Origin: JBCCZC01 sp039188505
Lineage (GTDB): Bacteria; Pseudomonadota; Gammaproteobacteria; Xanthomonadales; SZUA-38
Length of the DNA stretch: 23,481 bases
Assembly: GCA_039188505.1 (NCBI GenBank)
Contig: JBCCZC010000033.1
Span: 1-23,481 of the forward strand
Direction: 5' to 3'
Part shown: piece by piece, positions 1 to 11,299 of the stretch
How the letters are laid out: each line of letters begins with the position of its first letter
How positions within the stretch are numbered: the stretch's first letter is position 1
Program-made: the position numbers and the translations under genes
The notes under the pieces: generated by a model
Told to the model about the DNA's origin: nothing
Seen by the model: only the letters and a program-made list of their open reading frames with translations
The model's database searches: none

Positions 1-419
1 ATGACGCGGAGGGCATCGACCTCCTGCGAGACCACCATGGCGCCGATCCGTGCGGCGAGGGCGGACGCGGTCCGCCCGGCGACGAGGATCCCGGTGATCA
101 GCGGTCCGAACTCGCGCGTCACACCCTTGGCGATCGCGAGGACAACCTGGGTCTCGGCGCCGAACTCCTTCAGCGTGTAGATCAGCTGGATCGCGAGGCT
201 GACGCCCACCGTGAACGACAGCACCGCCGCGATCGGGATGGCCGCGACGCCGATCTCCCGCATCTGCGCCGCGACGGGCGCGAGCTTGACGGGCTGGCCG
301 CGGCGGCGGCCGACGAACGCCCACACGAGGCTTTCGGCAACCAGCGCTCCCGCGTAGCCAAAGCCCACGAGCAGGTCGCGGACGGGCCTGAGCAGGACGC
401 CGCCACGCGCCTCGCTCAC
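1..419 (-). CDS. MlaE-family ABC transporter permease (5' part only)
   Basis: This is the N-terminal 139 residues of an inner-membrane permease of the MlaE/YrbE family, whose members move phospholipids together with an MlaF-type ATPase and an MCE protein. The translation shows a family-typical stretch: QMREIGV, a hydrophobic segment (about residues 55-80), then TREFGPLITGILVAGR, ARIGAM and a Val-Asp-Ala-Leu stretch running off the window. The start is GTG at 419, which overlaps the TGA of the upstream STAS gene as GTGA, so translation is probably coupled. No strong Shine-Dalgarno sequence precedes it. The STAS domain that some family members carry fused at the N-terminus is here a separate upstream gene. 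The ATPase and MCE genes would be expected just outside the window; that is inference. Confidence 0.9.
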   Translation of the reverse strand, partial: MSEARGGVLLRPVRDLLVGFGYAGALVAESLVWAFVGRRRGQPVKLAPVAAQMREIGVAAIPIAAVLSFTVGVSLAIQLIYTLKEFGAETQVVLAIAKGVTREFGPLITGILVAGRTASALAARIGAMVVSQEVDALRV

Positions 420-745
420 GGTCTGGCCGCGTCCAGGGTGTCGTGGATCGGGAAGACCTGATCGAGGCGTGCGAGCTCCAGCACGGCCCGGACGGGATCA
501 CTGATCGCGAGCAGGCCGAACTGGCGCGCGTCGGCGCGGGCGGTCTGGTAGCCCTCGACCAGGGCGGCGATGCCGGAACTGTCGATATAGCTCACGTCTG
601 CCATCTCGACGAGCACGGCAGGAGCGCCGCCGACCGCGTCGAGGATGGCCCGCCGCAGTTCGGACGACCAGGAGAGGTCGACCTCGCCGCCGACGGACAC
701 GATTTCGAAGCCGGCTTCCTGCCGGGTGCTGCAGAGTCTGTCCAT
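416..745 (-). CDS. STAS-domain protein (anti-sigma-antagonist or MlaB-like)
   Basis: This 109-residue single STAS-domain protein has the conserved loop YIDSSGIAAL at about residues 53-62. Ser56/Ser57 lie where SpoIIAA/RsbV proteins are phosphorylated by their partner kinase. Two roles are possible from family knowledge: antagonist of an anti-sigma kinase, or an MlaB-like cytoplasmic subunit of a lipid ABC transporter. Context supports both, since an RsbW-like ATPase lies directly upstream and an MlaE-type permease directly downstream. I chose ATG at 745, which overlaps the kinase stop as TGATG; a TTG one codon upstream (748) is the alternative. AGGAAGA lies shortly upstream. The end overlaps the permease start by 4 nt. 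Confidence 0.88.
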   Translation of the reverse strand: MDRLCSTRQEAGFEIVSVGGEVDLSWSSELRRAILDAVGGAPAVLVEMADVSYIDSSGIAALVEGYQTARADARQFGLLAISDPVRAVLELARLDQVFPIHDTLDAARP

Positions 746-1182
746 CAATCGATCTTCCTGCTCATGAGGAGCACATTGCCGGCACCGTCATCCGGCCGCT
801 CGAAGGCCCACTCGTCCATCACCGTGTCGATGAAGTTCAATCCCAGGCCGCCGGGGCGGCATTCGCGCAGGTCGCGCGGCTTCACGCACGCCGGATCGAC
901 CGGTTCCGCGTAGTCCCGGAGGCGGAAGTCGAGGCGGTCGTCGACGCGGACCAGCTGCAGGCGAATGGCCCCGCTCCGATCGCCGTGATACCCGTGGCGG
1001 ATGATGTTGGCGCACGCCTCGTCGACGACCAGCACGAGCTTTCCGACGAGCTCGTCGCTGCAGCCCTGCTCGAGCGCGCGCAGCTTGACCAGCTTGCGCA
1101 CGCGCTGAAGGTTGTTGGGGCACGAGTTGAAGGTCACGTCGACCAGCGCGCTGCTCTGGGCCCCGGCGCCGTTGCTGCTCAC
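745..1182 (-). CDS. RsbW/SpoIIAB-like serine-kinase-type ATPase
   Basis: This 145-residue protein has a GHKL (HATPase_c) fold like the anti-sigma kinases SpoIIAB and RsbW, which phosphorylate a STAS partner. Visible motifs are the N box VDEACANIIRHGY (residues 53-65), a G1-like segment RDYAEPVDP (about 89-97) and a G2 segment PGGLGLNFID (110-119). The usual second acidic/Gly pattern of G1 is reduced to DYAEP, as in many RsbW-type proteins. The start is GTG at 1182, overlapping the pssA stop as GTGA, with GGAGAGG about 5 nt upstream. Its STAS partner follows with a 1-nt overlap. No sigma-factor gene is visible, so its target could be elsewhere or may not be a sigma factor. Confidence 0.9.
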   Translation of the reverse strand: MSSNGAGAQSSALVDVTFNSCPNNLQRVRKLVKLRALEQGCSDELVGKLVLVVDEACANIIRHGYHGDRSGAIRLQLVRVDDRLDFRLRDYAEPVDPACVKPRDLRECRPGGLGLNFIDTVMDEWAFERPDDGAGNVLLMSRKID

Positions 1183-1979
1183 GGCGCCTCTCCGTCTCCA
1201 CGCCGCCGCCGGCGCAGGCTGAGCCGATGCTTGCGGCCCAGTACGGTCATACAGGGACCCGAGAACGCGTAGGTATAGGCGATGCAGAGCAGCACGAGCG
1301 GCGGATCGATCGCCAGGAGCACGAAGAAGCCCAGCAGCGCGAGGATCCACAGGAACGGCACCTTGTCGCGGTTGGGCCAGCCTTTGAAGCTGACGTAGCG
1401 CACGTTGCTGACCATCAGCAGCGCAAGCGCGACGGTGATCGGCAGCATGACGAGATTGTACTCGGCGCCGGCAACGCCCTCGGCGGCCAGCACCCAGACG
1501 GGAGTGATCATCCCCGCCGCGGCGGCCGGCGAGGCGAGCCCCTGGAAATAGCGCTTGTCGCTGGACTCGGCCTGGGTGTTGAAGCGCGCCAGCCGCAGCG
1601 CCGCACAGGCGGCGAAGAGAAACGCGGCGAGCCAGCCGATCTTGCCCATGACCTCGCTGGTCTCGGCCAGCGACGAAAGCGACCAGAGGTACATCACAAG
1701 CGCCGGCGCGAGGCCGAAGGAGATGAGATCGGAAAGGCTGTCGTACTGCACGCCAAAATCCGACTGCGTGTTCGTGAGCCGCGCAACGCGGCCATCGAGC
1801 CCGTCGAGGAGCCCGGCGATGAACACGGCCTCGGCGGCCGCCACGAACCGGCCGTTCATGGCGGCGACGATGGCGTAGAAACCGGCGAACATCGCGCCCG
1901 TTGTGAACAGGTTCGGGAGCAGGTAGATACCCGGTCGCGGTTTCCGCACCAGTTCAGGCTGGTCCTCTTCGACTTCCAA
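1179..1979 (-). CDS. pssA: CDP-diacylglycerol-serine O-phosphatidyltransferase
   Basis: PssA makes phosphatidylserine from CDP-diacylglycerol and L-serine at the inner membrane, the first committed step to phosphatidylethanolamine. The 266-residue protein is polytopic and carries the CDP-alcohol phosphotransferase signature: Asp59-Gly-Leu-Asp62-Gly, Ala66-Arg67, Gly76, Asp80 and Asp84. The N-terminal PGIYLLPNLFT is typical of the membrane-bound PssA type rather than the E. coli phospholipase-D-like type. The start is TTG at 1979; I see no in-frame ATG or GTG upstream that would fit, and AAGAGA lies about 5 nt before it. The gene opens a four-gene operon with overlapping ends. Confidence 0.93.
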   Translation of the reverse strand: MEVEEDQPELVRKPRPGIYLLPNLFTTGAMFAGFYAIVAAMNGRFVAAAEAVFIAGLLDGLDGRVARLTNTQSDFGVQYDSLSDLISFGLAPALVMYLWSLSSLAETSEVMGKIGWLAAFLFAACAALRLARFNTQAESSDKRYFQGLASPAAAAGMITPVWVLAAEGVAGAEYNLVMLPITVALALLMVSNVRYVSFKGWPNRDKVPFLWILALLGFFVLLAIDPPLVLLCIAYTYAFSGPCMTVLGRKHRLSLRRRRRGDGEAP

Positions 1980-2010
1980 GGAATTCTCTTGTGATGATCC
2001 AGAATCCCAG

Positions 2011-2016
2011 AGTTTA
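2011..2016 (-). promoter_or_regulatory. Candidate -10 element for the pssA operon
   Basis: Read on the minus strand, TAAACT lies 32 nt upstream of the pssA TTG start, a reasonable -10 position. No good -35 hexamer is visible. The expected -35 position coincides with the edge of the palindrome at 2038-2047. Confidence 0.35.
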
Positions 2017-2037
2017 GCCCGAATATTGCATCGGTTT

Positions 2038-2047
2038 CGCGATCGCG
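2038..2047. other. 10-bp perfect palindrome in divergent pssA/DUF4124 gap
   Basis: CGCGATCGCG is a perfect palindrome in the 212-bp gap between the divergent genes pssA and the first DUF4124 gene. It sits at the likely -35 position of the pssA promoter, so it could be an operator. It may equally be a chance GC-rich word. Confidence 0.3.
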
Positions 2048-2180
2048 GCCGATTTCATACCGTTGATCAGGGGGTTATGGCCGTTCGGGGGGCATTGGCC
2101 GGTTTTGCCCCGCCCCGTGCCCACCGCTGACTTGCGCGAATGTCGACCAGGGGCTACAAGTGGGGCACGAACCCGGCGTC

Positions 2181-2185
2181 GGAGG
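2181..2185 (+). promoter_or_regulatory. Ribosome binding site fixing the DUF4124 start
   Basis: GGAGG lies 6 nt upstream of ATG 2192. It decides against the longer in-frame start at 2063. Confidence 0.7.
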
Positions 2186-2191
2186 ACGACG

Positions 2192-2653
2192 ATGCGCACG
2201 ATGACCGTATTGCTGTTGCTGCTGGTGACCACCGGTGCGACCGCGCAGACCAAGGTCTACCAGTGGACGGACGAGGACGGTGTCGTACATTTCTCCACCG
2301 AGCCCCCGCCCGATCCCGACCAGGCCGTCGAGGAGCGCATGGTCTCCGGGGCACCGAAGCCCGGTAGCGTTGCGATCCAGACCGAGGCCGAAGCCGAGGC
2401 TCAGGCCCAGGCCGACGCTTCGGCAAGGCCGGCGGGTGGTCTGATTCCCGGGGAACCGCAGGTCGATCCCGCCGAGGAGGCCCGCCAGCGCGCGGAGCGC
2501 TGCGATCTGGGCCAGCGCCTGGTGGCCCTGATCGAACCGGCCCAGCGGTTCCAGAAGATCAACGCCGACGGCTCGACCGAATGGCTGACCGGCGAGGCCC
2601 GCCTGGCCGAGCTCGAGAACGCTCGCCAGATGGTCAGCGAGAACTGTCAGTAG
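2192..2653 (+). CDS. DUF4124-domain exported protein
   Basis: This 153-residue protein has a signal peptide (hydrophobic LLLLLV run, cleavage probably after Ala-Gln near residue 19). A DUF4124 domain follows directly, recognisable by the pattern KVYQWTDEDGVVHFSTEPP. The middle is an Ala/Glu/Gln-rich linker, and the C-terminal third looks helical with one Cys near Glu-Arg-Cys-Asp and another just before the end. DUF4124 proteins are common envelope proteins of gammaproteobacteria with no settled function. The start is set by GGAGG at 2181-2185, 6 nt before the ATG; an in-frame extension upstream to 2063 is GC-rich filler without protein-like character. A second DUF4124-like gene follows after 33 bp. 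Confidence 0.85.
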   Translation: MRTMTVLLLLLVTTGATAQTKVYQWTDEDGVVHFSTEPPPDPDQAVEERMVSGAPKPGSVAIQTEAEAEAQAQADASARPAGGLIPGEPQVDPAEEARQRAERCDLGQRLVALIEPAQRFQKINADGSTEWLTGEARLAELENARQMVSENCQ

Positions 2654-2686
2654 TCGCGGAACCCAAGCCCGCCGTGGTCCCGGACC

Positions 2687-2965
2687 GTGCGACGACGCGG
2701 ACGTAGCTGGCCCACCCGGCTCTTTCTCCTCGCGCTGTTCGGTGCGGGAATAGCCGCAGCCGTCTGGTACTTCCGGCCCGACCTGCGCCCCGGCTGGGTG
2801 CCGGACGCACTGCCCACTTCGCCGGCCGCGACCGTGACGATGTACCGGTGGAAGGACGACGCGGGGCAGTGGGTGATCTCGGATACGCCGCCGACGGATG
2901 AGCGGCCGTACGAGGAGGTCACGCTGCGCACTGATACCAACACGCTGCCCGGAATGGACCAGTAG
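2687..2965 (+). CDS. Small membrane-anchored DUF4124-like protein
   Basis: This 92-residue protein has a basic N-terminus (RRRGRSWPTR) followed by one hydrophobic segment at about residues 11-28, which would anchor it in the inner membrane facing the periplasm. After a short Pro-rich linker comes a DUF4124-like core, MYRWKDDAGQWVISDTPP, parallel to the core of the preceding gene. The start is GTG at 2687, and the ribosome binding site is weak. It lies 33 bp after the first DUF4124 gene and 53 bp before proS, so the genes are probably co-transcribed. The function is unknown. Confidence 0.75.
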   Translation: MRRRGRSWPTRLFLLALFGAGIAAAVWYFRPDLRPGWVPDALPTSPAATVTMYRWKDDAGQWVISDTPPTDERPYEEVTLRTDTNTLPGMDQ

Positions 2966-3018
2966 TCGAATACGCGCGAGAATGCGTGGCTTCCTTCGAA
3001 CTTCCGGACTCCCCGACA

Positions 3019-4728
3019 ATGCGTGCCTCCAGATTTCACCTGGCGACGGTCAAGGAAACGCCCGCCGAAGCCGAGATCGTCAGCCACCAGCTCATGCTCC
3101 GCGCGGGCATGATCCGCAAGCTCGGCTCGGGCATCTACACCTGGTCGCCACTCGGCTGGCGCGTGCTGCGCAAGGTCGAGGAGATCGTGCGGGAGGAGAT
3201 GGACCGGGCCGGCTGCCTCGAGATGATCATGCCGTCGGTGCAGCCCGCCGAGCACTGGATCGAGACCGGGCGCTGGGAGGATTTCGGCAATCTCCTGCTC
3301 AAGATCAAGGACCGGGGCGGCCGCGACTTCTGCTACGGCCCGACGCACGAGGAGGTCATCACCGACTTCGCCCGGGCGGAGCTGCGCAGCTACAAACAGC
3401 TGCCGGTGTGCTTCTACCAGATCCAGACCAAGTTCCGCGACGAGATCCGCCCGCGCTTCGGCGTCATGCGGGCCCGCGAGTTCGTCATGAAGGACGCGTA
3501 CTCCTTCCATCTCGACGACGCGTCCCTGGACGACACCTATCAGGTCATGCACGAGGCCTACTCACGCGCCTTCGAGCGCATGGGCCTGCGCTTCCGGGCC
3601 GTCCGGGCGGATTCCGGCGCCATCGGCGGTGACGCGTCGCACGAATTCCAGGTGCTCGCCGAGTCGGGCGAGGACGCCATCGCCTTCTGCCGCGACAGTG
3701 ACTACGCCGCCAACGTGGAGATGGCCGAGGCGGTGGCGCCGGCAGGCGAGCGGCCGGCGCCGGGCGCCGACCTCGAGCGGGTCGAGACGCCGACACAGCG
3801 GACCATTGCCGAGGTGAGTGAGCACCTGGGCGTCGCTCCCGAGCGGTGCCTGAAGACGCTGGTCGCCGTCGGCGCGGAAGGCCAGCCGGTCGTCCTCGTG
3901 CTCCGCGGCGATCACGCACTGAACGAGATCAAGGCGGCCAAGCTGGACGCCCTCGGCGGCGCGTTCGAGCTGGCGGACGAGGCGACCGTCAAGGCCGTCG
4001 CGGGCTGCGAGCCCGGCTTCGTCGGCCCGGTCGGCATCGACGCGCCCATCATCGTCGACCGCAGCGCGGCCGCGCTGGCGGACTTTGTGTGCGGCGCTAA
4101 CGCCGACGGTTTCCACCTGACGGGTGCCAACTGGGACCGCGACGCGACGATCGGCGAGGTTGCCGATCTCCGGAACGTGGCGGCCGGGGACCCGAGTCCC
4201 GACGGTGCTGGCAACCTGGAGATCGCGCGCGGCATCGAGGTCGGACATATTTTTAAGCTCGGCTCGAAGTACTCCGAGTCGATGGGCGCAACGGTCCTCG
4301 ACGAGAGCGGGAAAGCCCGGACCATGACCATGGGTTGCTACGGCATCGGCGTGTCGCGGATCGTCGCCGCCGCTATCGAGCAGTATCACGATGATCGCGG
4401 CATCCAGTGGCCCGTCGCGCTGGCGCCCTTCGAGCTCGCGATCCTGCCGATGAACGCCCACAAGTCCGAGCGCGTACGCGAGACCGCCGAGCGCCTCTAC
4501 GCCGCGCTGACGGACGCCGGCATCGAGGTGCTTTTCGACGACCGCGGGCTGCGCCCGGGCGCGATGTTCGCGGACATGGAGCTCATCGGCGTTCCCCACC
4601 GGATCGTCATCGGCGACCGGGGGCTCGACGAGGGCCGCATCGAATACCGCGACCGGCGGGCGGAGGACAACGAATGGATCGCGCTGGAGGACCTCGTCCC
4701 GACGCTCGTCGGGCGCATCCGGGCCTGA
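3019..4728 (+). CDS. proS: Prolyl-tRNA synthetase (bacterial type, with editing domain)
   Basis: ProS charges tRNA-Pro with proline in the cytoplasm. At 569 residues it has the length of the bacterial type with the inserted editing domain. Class II motif 1 lies around RKLGSGIYTWSPLG, motif 2 around FRDEIRPRFGVMRAREF, and motif 3 around GCYGIGVSRIVAA. The INS editing domain, which clears Ala-tRNA-Pro, occupies roughly residues 225-400, and the anticodon-binding domain starts near PFELAILPMN. I placed the start at ATG 3019 (MRASRFHLATVKETPAEA), which matches the usual family N-terminus; an in-frame GTG at 2986 adds 11 residues without family support. The prmC coding frame begins inside or at its 3' end. 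Confidence 0.97.
   Translation: MRASRFHLATVKETPAEAEIVSHQLMLRAGMIRKLGSGIYTWSPLGWRVLRKVEEIVREEMDRAGCLEMIMPSVQPAEHWIETGRWEDFGNLLLKIKDRGGRDFCYGPTHEEVITDFARAELRSYKQLPVCFYQIQTKFRDEIRPRFGVMRAREFVMKDAYSFHLDDASLDDTYQVMHEAYSRAFERMGLRFRAVRADSGAIGGDASHEFQVLAESGEDAIAFCRDSDYAANVEMAEAVAPAGERPAPGADLERVETPTQRTIAEVSEHLGVAPERCLKTLVAVGAEGQPVVLVLRGDHALNEIKAAKLDALGGAFELADEATVKAVAGCEPGFVGPVGIDAPIIVDRSAAALADFVCGANADGFHLTGANWDRDATIGEVADLRNVAAGDPSPDGAGNLEIARGIEVGHIFKLGSKYSESMGATVLDESGKARTMTMGCYGIGVSRIVAAAIEQYHDDRGIQWPVALAPFELAILPMNAHKSERVRETAERLYAALTDAGIEVLFDDRGLRPGAMFADMELIGVPHRIVIGDRGLDEGRIEYRDRRAEDNEWIALEDLVPTLVGRIRA
4662..4666 (+). promoter_or_regulatory. Shine-Dalgarno before the ATG start of prmC
   Basis: GGAGG lies 7 nt upstream of ATG 4674, inside the 3' end of proS. 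It supports that start over the non-canonical CTG at 4725. Confidence 0.45.
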
Positions 4729-5537
4729 CGGTCGGCGCCCTGCTGGGCGAGGCCGACGATCTCGAACCGGTCGACCGGCTCGCGCTGGCGGCGCACGCGT
4801 TCGGCCGGGACACCGCCTGGTTCTACGCCCACGGCGATGATCCGGTCGACCCCGCCGTGGCCCAGGACTTCCGCGCCCTCGCGAATCGCCGCCGAGCGGG
4901 AGCGCCGGTCGCCTATCTCGTGGGCTCGCGCGGGTTCTGGACCCTCGATCTCGCCGTGGACGAGGGCACGCTGATCCCGCGACCCGAAACGGAGCTCCTC
5001 GTCGAGCTGGTACTGGAGCACCTCCCGGTTCGATCCACGGCGACGATCCTCGACCTCGGGACCGGCAGCGGGGCGATCGCGCTTGCGCTCGCGACCGAAC
5101 GTCCGAACGCTCGGATCACCGCGGTGGACGCGAGCGCGGCAGCGCTGGCATCGGCGAGGGGCAACGCCGACGCGCTTTCGATCGGCAGCGTCCGCTTCCT
5201 GCAGGGCAGCTGGCTCGCGCCGGTTGCCGGCGAGGCCTTCGACGTCATCGTGTCCAATCCGCCCTATCTCGCGGCCGACGATCCCCATCTCGAGCTCGGT
5301 GATCTACCCGCCGAACCGCGAGGGGCTCTGGTCGCGGGGCCGACCGGGCTCGAGGCCTACGAGCGCATTGTTCCAGCGGCGCGAGCACAGCTGCGGGATG
5401 GTGGTCTGCTGGCGCTCGAGCACGGCGCGGAGCAGCAGCCCCAGGTCCTGGCGCTCTGCCACGACAGCGGCTACGCCGACGTCGTCGGTCATGCCGACCT
5501 CGCGGGCCTTCCCCGCGCCGTAACCGCACGCCGCTAG
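4674..5537 (+). CDS. prmC: Peptide chain release factor N5-glutamine methyltransferase
   Basis: PrmC (HemK) methylates the Gln of the GGQ motif in release factors RF1/RF2 using S-adenosylmethionine. The sequence shows the linker motif TLIPRPETELL, SAM-binding motif I LDLGTGSGAIALALA (from about residue 126) and the catalytic NPPY at about 195-198. The start is uncertain. ATG 4674 has a good GGAGG but gives an Arg/Pro-rich first 17 residues unlike PrmC and a 55-bp overlap with proS. Family-like sequence (TVGALLGEADDLEP) begins exactly at CTG 4725, which overlaps the proS stop as CTGA. The 3' end faces the fructosamine-kinase-like gene at a distance of 20 bp. Confidence 0.92.
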   Translation: MDRAGGPRPDARRAHPGLTVGALLGEADDLEPVDRLALAAHAFGRDTAWFYAHGDDPVDPAVAQDFRALANRRRAGAPVAYLVGSRGFWTLDLAVDEGTLIPRPETELLVELVLEHLPVRSTATILDLGTGSGAIALALATERPNARITAVDASAAALASARGNADALSIGSVRFLQGSWLAPVAGEAFDVIVSNPPYLAADDPHLELGDLPAEPRGALVAGPTGLEAYERIVPAARAQLRDGGLLALEHGAEQQPQVLALCHDSGYADVVGHADLAGLPRAVTARR

Positions 5538-5557
5538 CCGGATATCGCACGAGCGCG

Positions 5558-6396
5558 TCAGACGGACGCGATCAGGGTTTCGAGGAGTCGCCGCGACTGA
5601 TCCACGTAGCCGCCGCCGAAGAGGTTGGCGTGGTTCAGAACGTGATAGAGCTGGTAGTACCGTTGCCGGCGCTCCGCGCCCGGTGGGCACGGGAGGCACT
5701 CTTCGTAGGCGGCGTAGAAGCGCGGCGAATAGCCCCCGAACAGAGCAGCCATGGCCAGATCACACTCGCGGTCCGCATGGTGGACCGCAGGATCGAAGAC
5801 GACCGGCGTCCCGTCCTGGAGGGCGGCGGCGTTCCCGGCCCAGAGATCCCCATGCACCAGCGCCGCGTGCGGCCGATGTCCTGCGAACAGGCGATCGCGA
5901 CGGTCCGCGAGGCGATTGGCCAGGTCGAGGATTTCGCCGCCAAGGCGGCGAGCCTGCGGGAGCAAGCGCGCGTCGCAGTAGAAATCGGACCAGTCCATCA
6001 ACGGGGGATTCGACTGCGGCATCCGGCCGATCCAGTTGTTCGCCGACCAGCCGAAGCGGCCGCGATCGACCGCGTGCAGCGCGGCGAGCGCCCGGCCAAG
6101 CCGCTCGTCCTCGGCACCGCCGCGGCGGACCAGCGGCAGGTACTCGAGCAGCAGGTGGTCGGCGTCCCAGGCGATCGCCGCGGGAACCCGGAGCAACCCT
6201 TCCCCGCCCAGCGCCTCCAGCCCTTCCGCCTCTGCGGCGAAGAGGCCCGGCGGCCCGTTCGAGCCCAGGCGCTTGAGAAACCACTCGCCGTCGGGCGAGA
6301 CGACGTGGAAGGCCTCGCAGACGTCGCCGCCGGAGACGGGGCGAAGTTCTGAGCCAGGCCCGACGCCCGAGTCGGCGAGAAACGCCTCGGTGCGGC

Positions 6397-6400
<4 letters not shown>
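5558..6400 (-). CDS. Fructosamine/ketosamine-3-kinase family protein
   Basis: This 280-residue protein has a protein-kinase-like fold of the fructosamine-3-kinase family, whose members phosphorylate ketoamine adducts on sugar-modified amines and proteins so that they decompose. Visible are a candidate ATP-binding Lys43 (WFLKRLG), the catalytic loop LVHGDLWAGN (181-190, Asp185 and Asn190), the metal-binding Asp203 in VFDPAVHHADRECDLAM, and FGGY. All key residues are present, so it should be active. Start GTG 6400 overlaps the stop of the upstream ankyrin gene as GTGA, which implies co-translation. A substrate cannot be assigned from sequence; bacterial homologues include ones acting on ribulosamines and other adducts. 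Confidence 0.9.
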
Positions 6401-10203
<3,803 letters not shown>

Positions 10204-10233
10204 TTGTTATTGAGATCAGGCTTCTTCCCCGGC

Positions 10234-10260
10234 ATTCTAACCGAAATCTTCACCCGACAA
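10234..10260 (-). promoter_or_regulatory. Candidate promoter of the ankyrin/fructosamine-kinase operon
   Basis: On the minus strand, TTGTCG (10260-10255) and TAGAAT (10239-10234) are 15 bp apart, a short spacer. The -10 is 30 nt upstream of ATG 10203. A GGGGAAGAAG purine tract lies in the leader, but too far from the ATG to be the ribosome site. Confidence 0.4.
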
Positions 10261-10312
10261 TCATGGCGTTAGCGCGCCTTCTCGATTCCCTTTCCAGCTT
10301 CCGACGCAACGC

Positions 10313-11299
10313 ATGCGAGACCTGCAAGCCACGACCACCTGCCGCGCCCTCCGCTTCCCTTCCTGGGGCGGCCCCGAGGTGCTCCGCATCGAGACCGTCA
10401 CGGCTCCGCTGCCGAGGCCGGGCGAGGTGCGGCTGCGGACTCTCGCCGCCGCGCTCAACCCGAAGGACGTCATGGTGCGCAAGGGGCGATTTCGCGCCGC
10501 ATCAGGCCGACCGCCGATCGTCCCGGGCTTCGATATCTGTGGCGAGGTCGTTGCCCGGGGACCGGGCGTTCAGGAACCGGCGATCGGCGACCGGGTGTTC
10601 GCCATGCTACCGGGCATGCGCGGCGGGGCGATGAGCGAGCTGGTGACGCTCACTGCCGGCCGCACGGCCCGGGTGCCGGCCGGCCTCGACGACACGACGG
10701 CAGCGGCCACGCCGCTCGCCGCGCTGACGGCCCTGCAGGCCCTGCGCAACCTCGGCCGCGTCGAACATGGCCGCAGCGTCGTCATCAATGGGGCCTCGGG
10801 CGGCGTGGGCACCTTCGCCATCCAGATTGCGGCGCTTCTCGGCGCCCAGGTCACCACCCTCAGCAGCGACCGCAACCGCGAGCTCTGCCGTCAGCTCGGC
10901 GCGCACCAGGCGCTCGACTATGCCGATCGGGAGGCGCTCGGAGAGCTGGAGTTCGACGTGTTCTTCGACGTGTTCGGCAATCGCCGGATGCGGCAGATCC
11001 GCAAGTGGCTGGCCCCCGACGGCGTTTACATCACCACCGTTCCGTCCGCCCGGGCCGTCGTCTCTCACCTGGCAACCAGCGTCTCCCTGGGGCGGCGCTC
11101 ACGCCTCGTGGTTGTCCGCCACGATGATCAGGACCTCGCCTGGATCGTCGCCCGCCTCGCCGAGCAGCGCCTGCATCCGGTCGTGGACCAGGTCTACCCC
11201 TGGACCGAAGCCCAGGCGGCCTACCGGCAGCTCGAGACCAAGCACGCCCGGGGCAAGATCGTCCTGAGCTTCACCGACGCGCCGGGCATCAGTCCGTGA
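10313..11299 (+). CDS. Zinc-independent MDR-family NAD(P)H oxidoreductase (quinone-oxidoreductase-like)
   Basis: This 328-residue medium-chain dehydrogenase/reductase has an N-terminal GroES-like domain with LNPKDVMVRKG (about 48-58) and PGFDICGEVVARG (71-83). The Rossmann nucleotide-binding motif is INGASGGVGTFAIQIA (158-173). The structural and catalytic zinc Cys/His sets of alcohol dehydrogenases are missing, which fits the quinone oxidoreductase branch. That branch reduces quinones or enones with NADPH. Start ATG 10313 has no clear Shine-Dalgarno sequence. The gene stands alone, diverges from the ankyrin operon, and its last 11 bp overlap the tail of the convergent DUF427 gene. Substrate unknown. 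Confidence 0.88.
   Translation: MRDLQATTTCRALRFPSWGGPEVLRIETVTAPLPRPGEVRLRTLAAALNPKDVMVRKGRFRAASGRPPIVPGFDICGEVVARGPGVQEPAIGDRVFAMLPGMRGGAMSELVTLTAGRTARVPAGLDDTTAAATPLAALTALQALRNLGRVEHGRSVVINGASGGVGTFAIQIAALLGAQVTTLSSDRNRELCRQLGAHQALDYADREALGELEFDVFFDVFGNRRMRQIRKWLAPDGVYITTVPSARAVVSHLATSVSLGRRSRLVVVRHDDQDLAWIVARLAEQRLHPVVDQVYPWTEAQAAYRQLETKHARGKIVLSFTDAPGISP

Noticed and set aside
1227..1994. Long open frame on the plus strand opposite pssA
   Set aside because: It is antisense to a well-supported PssA, has Arg/Glu/His-rich composition typical of a GC-rich shadow frame, and no recognisable domain.
3562..4599. 345-codon open frame antisense to proS
   Set aside because: ProS is unambiguous; the antisense frame mirrors its codon bias and shows no motif.
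4407..4673. Upstream in-frame extension of prmC deep into proS
   Set aside because: It is Arg/Pro-rich with no PrmC similarity and overlaps catalytic proS sequence.
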